Shown here piece by piece: positions 63,743-64,000 of a stretch of 64,000 nt of DNA. A program made the position numbers and the translations under genes. Position 1 is the stretch's first letter. Each line of letters begins with the position of its first letter. The DNA lies in assembly GCF_904846225.1 (NCBI RefSeq), contig NZ_CAJGZJ010000003.1, positions 124,001-188,000 of the forward strand, in the 5' to 3' direction. This DNA comes from Psychrobacter immobilis (lineage in GTDB: Bacteria > Pseudomonadota > Gammaproteobacteria > Pseudomonadales > Moraxellaceae). The notes beneath the pieces are model-generated. The model ran no database searches. It saw only the letters and a list, made by a program, of their open reading frames with translations, and was not told where the DNA came from.

Positions 63743-64000
63743 ATGTCTTTATTGCAAATTGCCGAACCCAATCAAAGTGCCCAACCTCATCAGCATCGTT
63801 TTGGCCTAGGAATTGATCTTGGTACCACACGCTCATTGGTCGCGGTGGTAAGGTCAGGCAAGGCGCAAGTCTTAGAAGCAAATTCGAGTGCCGATACCCT
63901 ACTTCCTTCTGTTGTATATTATCCAAGCACAGGCAACCCAGTTGTCGGTTATGATGCCCTAGCTAACTTGGCAAATGATCCAAAAAATACGATTGTTTCG
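63743..64000 (+). CDS. hscA: Fe-S chaperone HscA (partial)
   Basis: The first 86 residues of an Hsp70-family ATPase. [19 protein letters not shown] and LPSVVYY are the phosphate-1 region of HscA/DnaK. It continues past the window end. The position after hscB identifies it as HscA. The leader before the ATPase start is about 20 residues ([20 protein letters not shown]). Confidence 0.96.
   Translation, partial: MSLLQIAEPNQSAQPHQHRFGLGIDLGTTRSLVAVVRSGKAQVLEANSSADTLLPSVVYYPSTGNPVVGYDALANLANDPKNTIVS

Noticed and set aside
1..64000. CRISPR array
   Set aside because: The tandem arrays have 15-18 bp units with no spacers, and no cas genes are present.

Overview
The window reads as chromosomal DNA of a Moraxellaceae gammaproteobacterium, most likely Psychrobacter. 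This is inferred from moderate to low GC, the gene blocks alaS-lysC-csrA, hupB-ppiD, fis-purH and iscRSUA-hscBA, a full CreBC two-component pair, and small dispersed repeats of the kind I associate with that genus. No database search was run. Most of the window is core metabolism and housekeeping. No CRISPR array, prophage, integrase or intact transposase was seen.

Layout. 1-2.3 kb: a 3-oxoacid CoA-transferase subunit (cut by the window edge) divergent from a GntP-type permease, suggesting ketone-body or hydroxybutyrate use. 2.7-4.8 kb: metG. 5.8-10.2 kb: an ABC importer with two tandem paralogous lipoprotein binding proteins, a permease and an ATPase. 10.5-14.0 kb: a YdeP-type molybdopterin oxidoreductase and its FdhD sulfurtransferase. 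15.0-16.9 kb: a sodium:solute symporter with a possible 18-codon leader peptide and a 44-residue membrane partner. 17.1-17.4 kb: tRNA-Cys and tRNA-Leu.

17.5-24.5 kb is the most unusual part. It lies between the 3' ends of tRNA-Leu and tmRNA (ssrA). All genes are on the minus strand: a MocR-type regulator, a class II (usually degradative) HMG-CoA reductase, a small two-helix membrane protein, a TctA-like permease and an AtoE-like short-chain fatty acid transporter. I read it as a candidate mevalonate uptake and catabolism cluster. HMG-CoA lyase is not present, but the acetoacetate end of the pathway is represented by the CoA-transferase at the window start and by AtoE.

25-34 kb: a carboxylesterase, creBC, a small unknown protein, aroC, prmB, an L,D-transpeptidase and a small membrane-protein pseudogene. 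34-44 kb: a DUF389 membrane protein, alaS, lysC (with a likely internal start for a beta subunit), csrA, a HopJ-family protein, a YeaC-like protein, nadK and a Bax-inhibitor-1 family protein. 44-56 kb: a CcoI-type copper P-ATPase with internal tandem repeats, PBP1b, a TPR lipoprotein, prmA, a zinc-ribbon/DUF3426 protein, fis and purH. 56-64 kb: ppiD, hupB, an SCP2/coiled-coil protein and the isc operon up to the start of hscA.

Three kinds of small repeats recur: a 173-bp MITE with near-perfect terminal inverted repeats (two full copies and a relic), a palindromic-core element (six copies or fragments), and many short tandem arrays of 15-18 bp units, both between genes and inside them.
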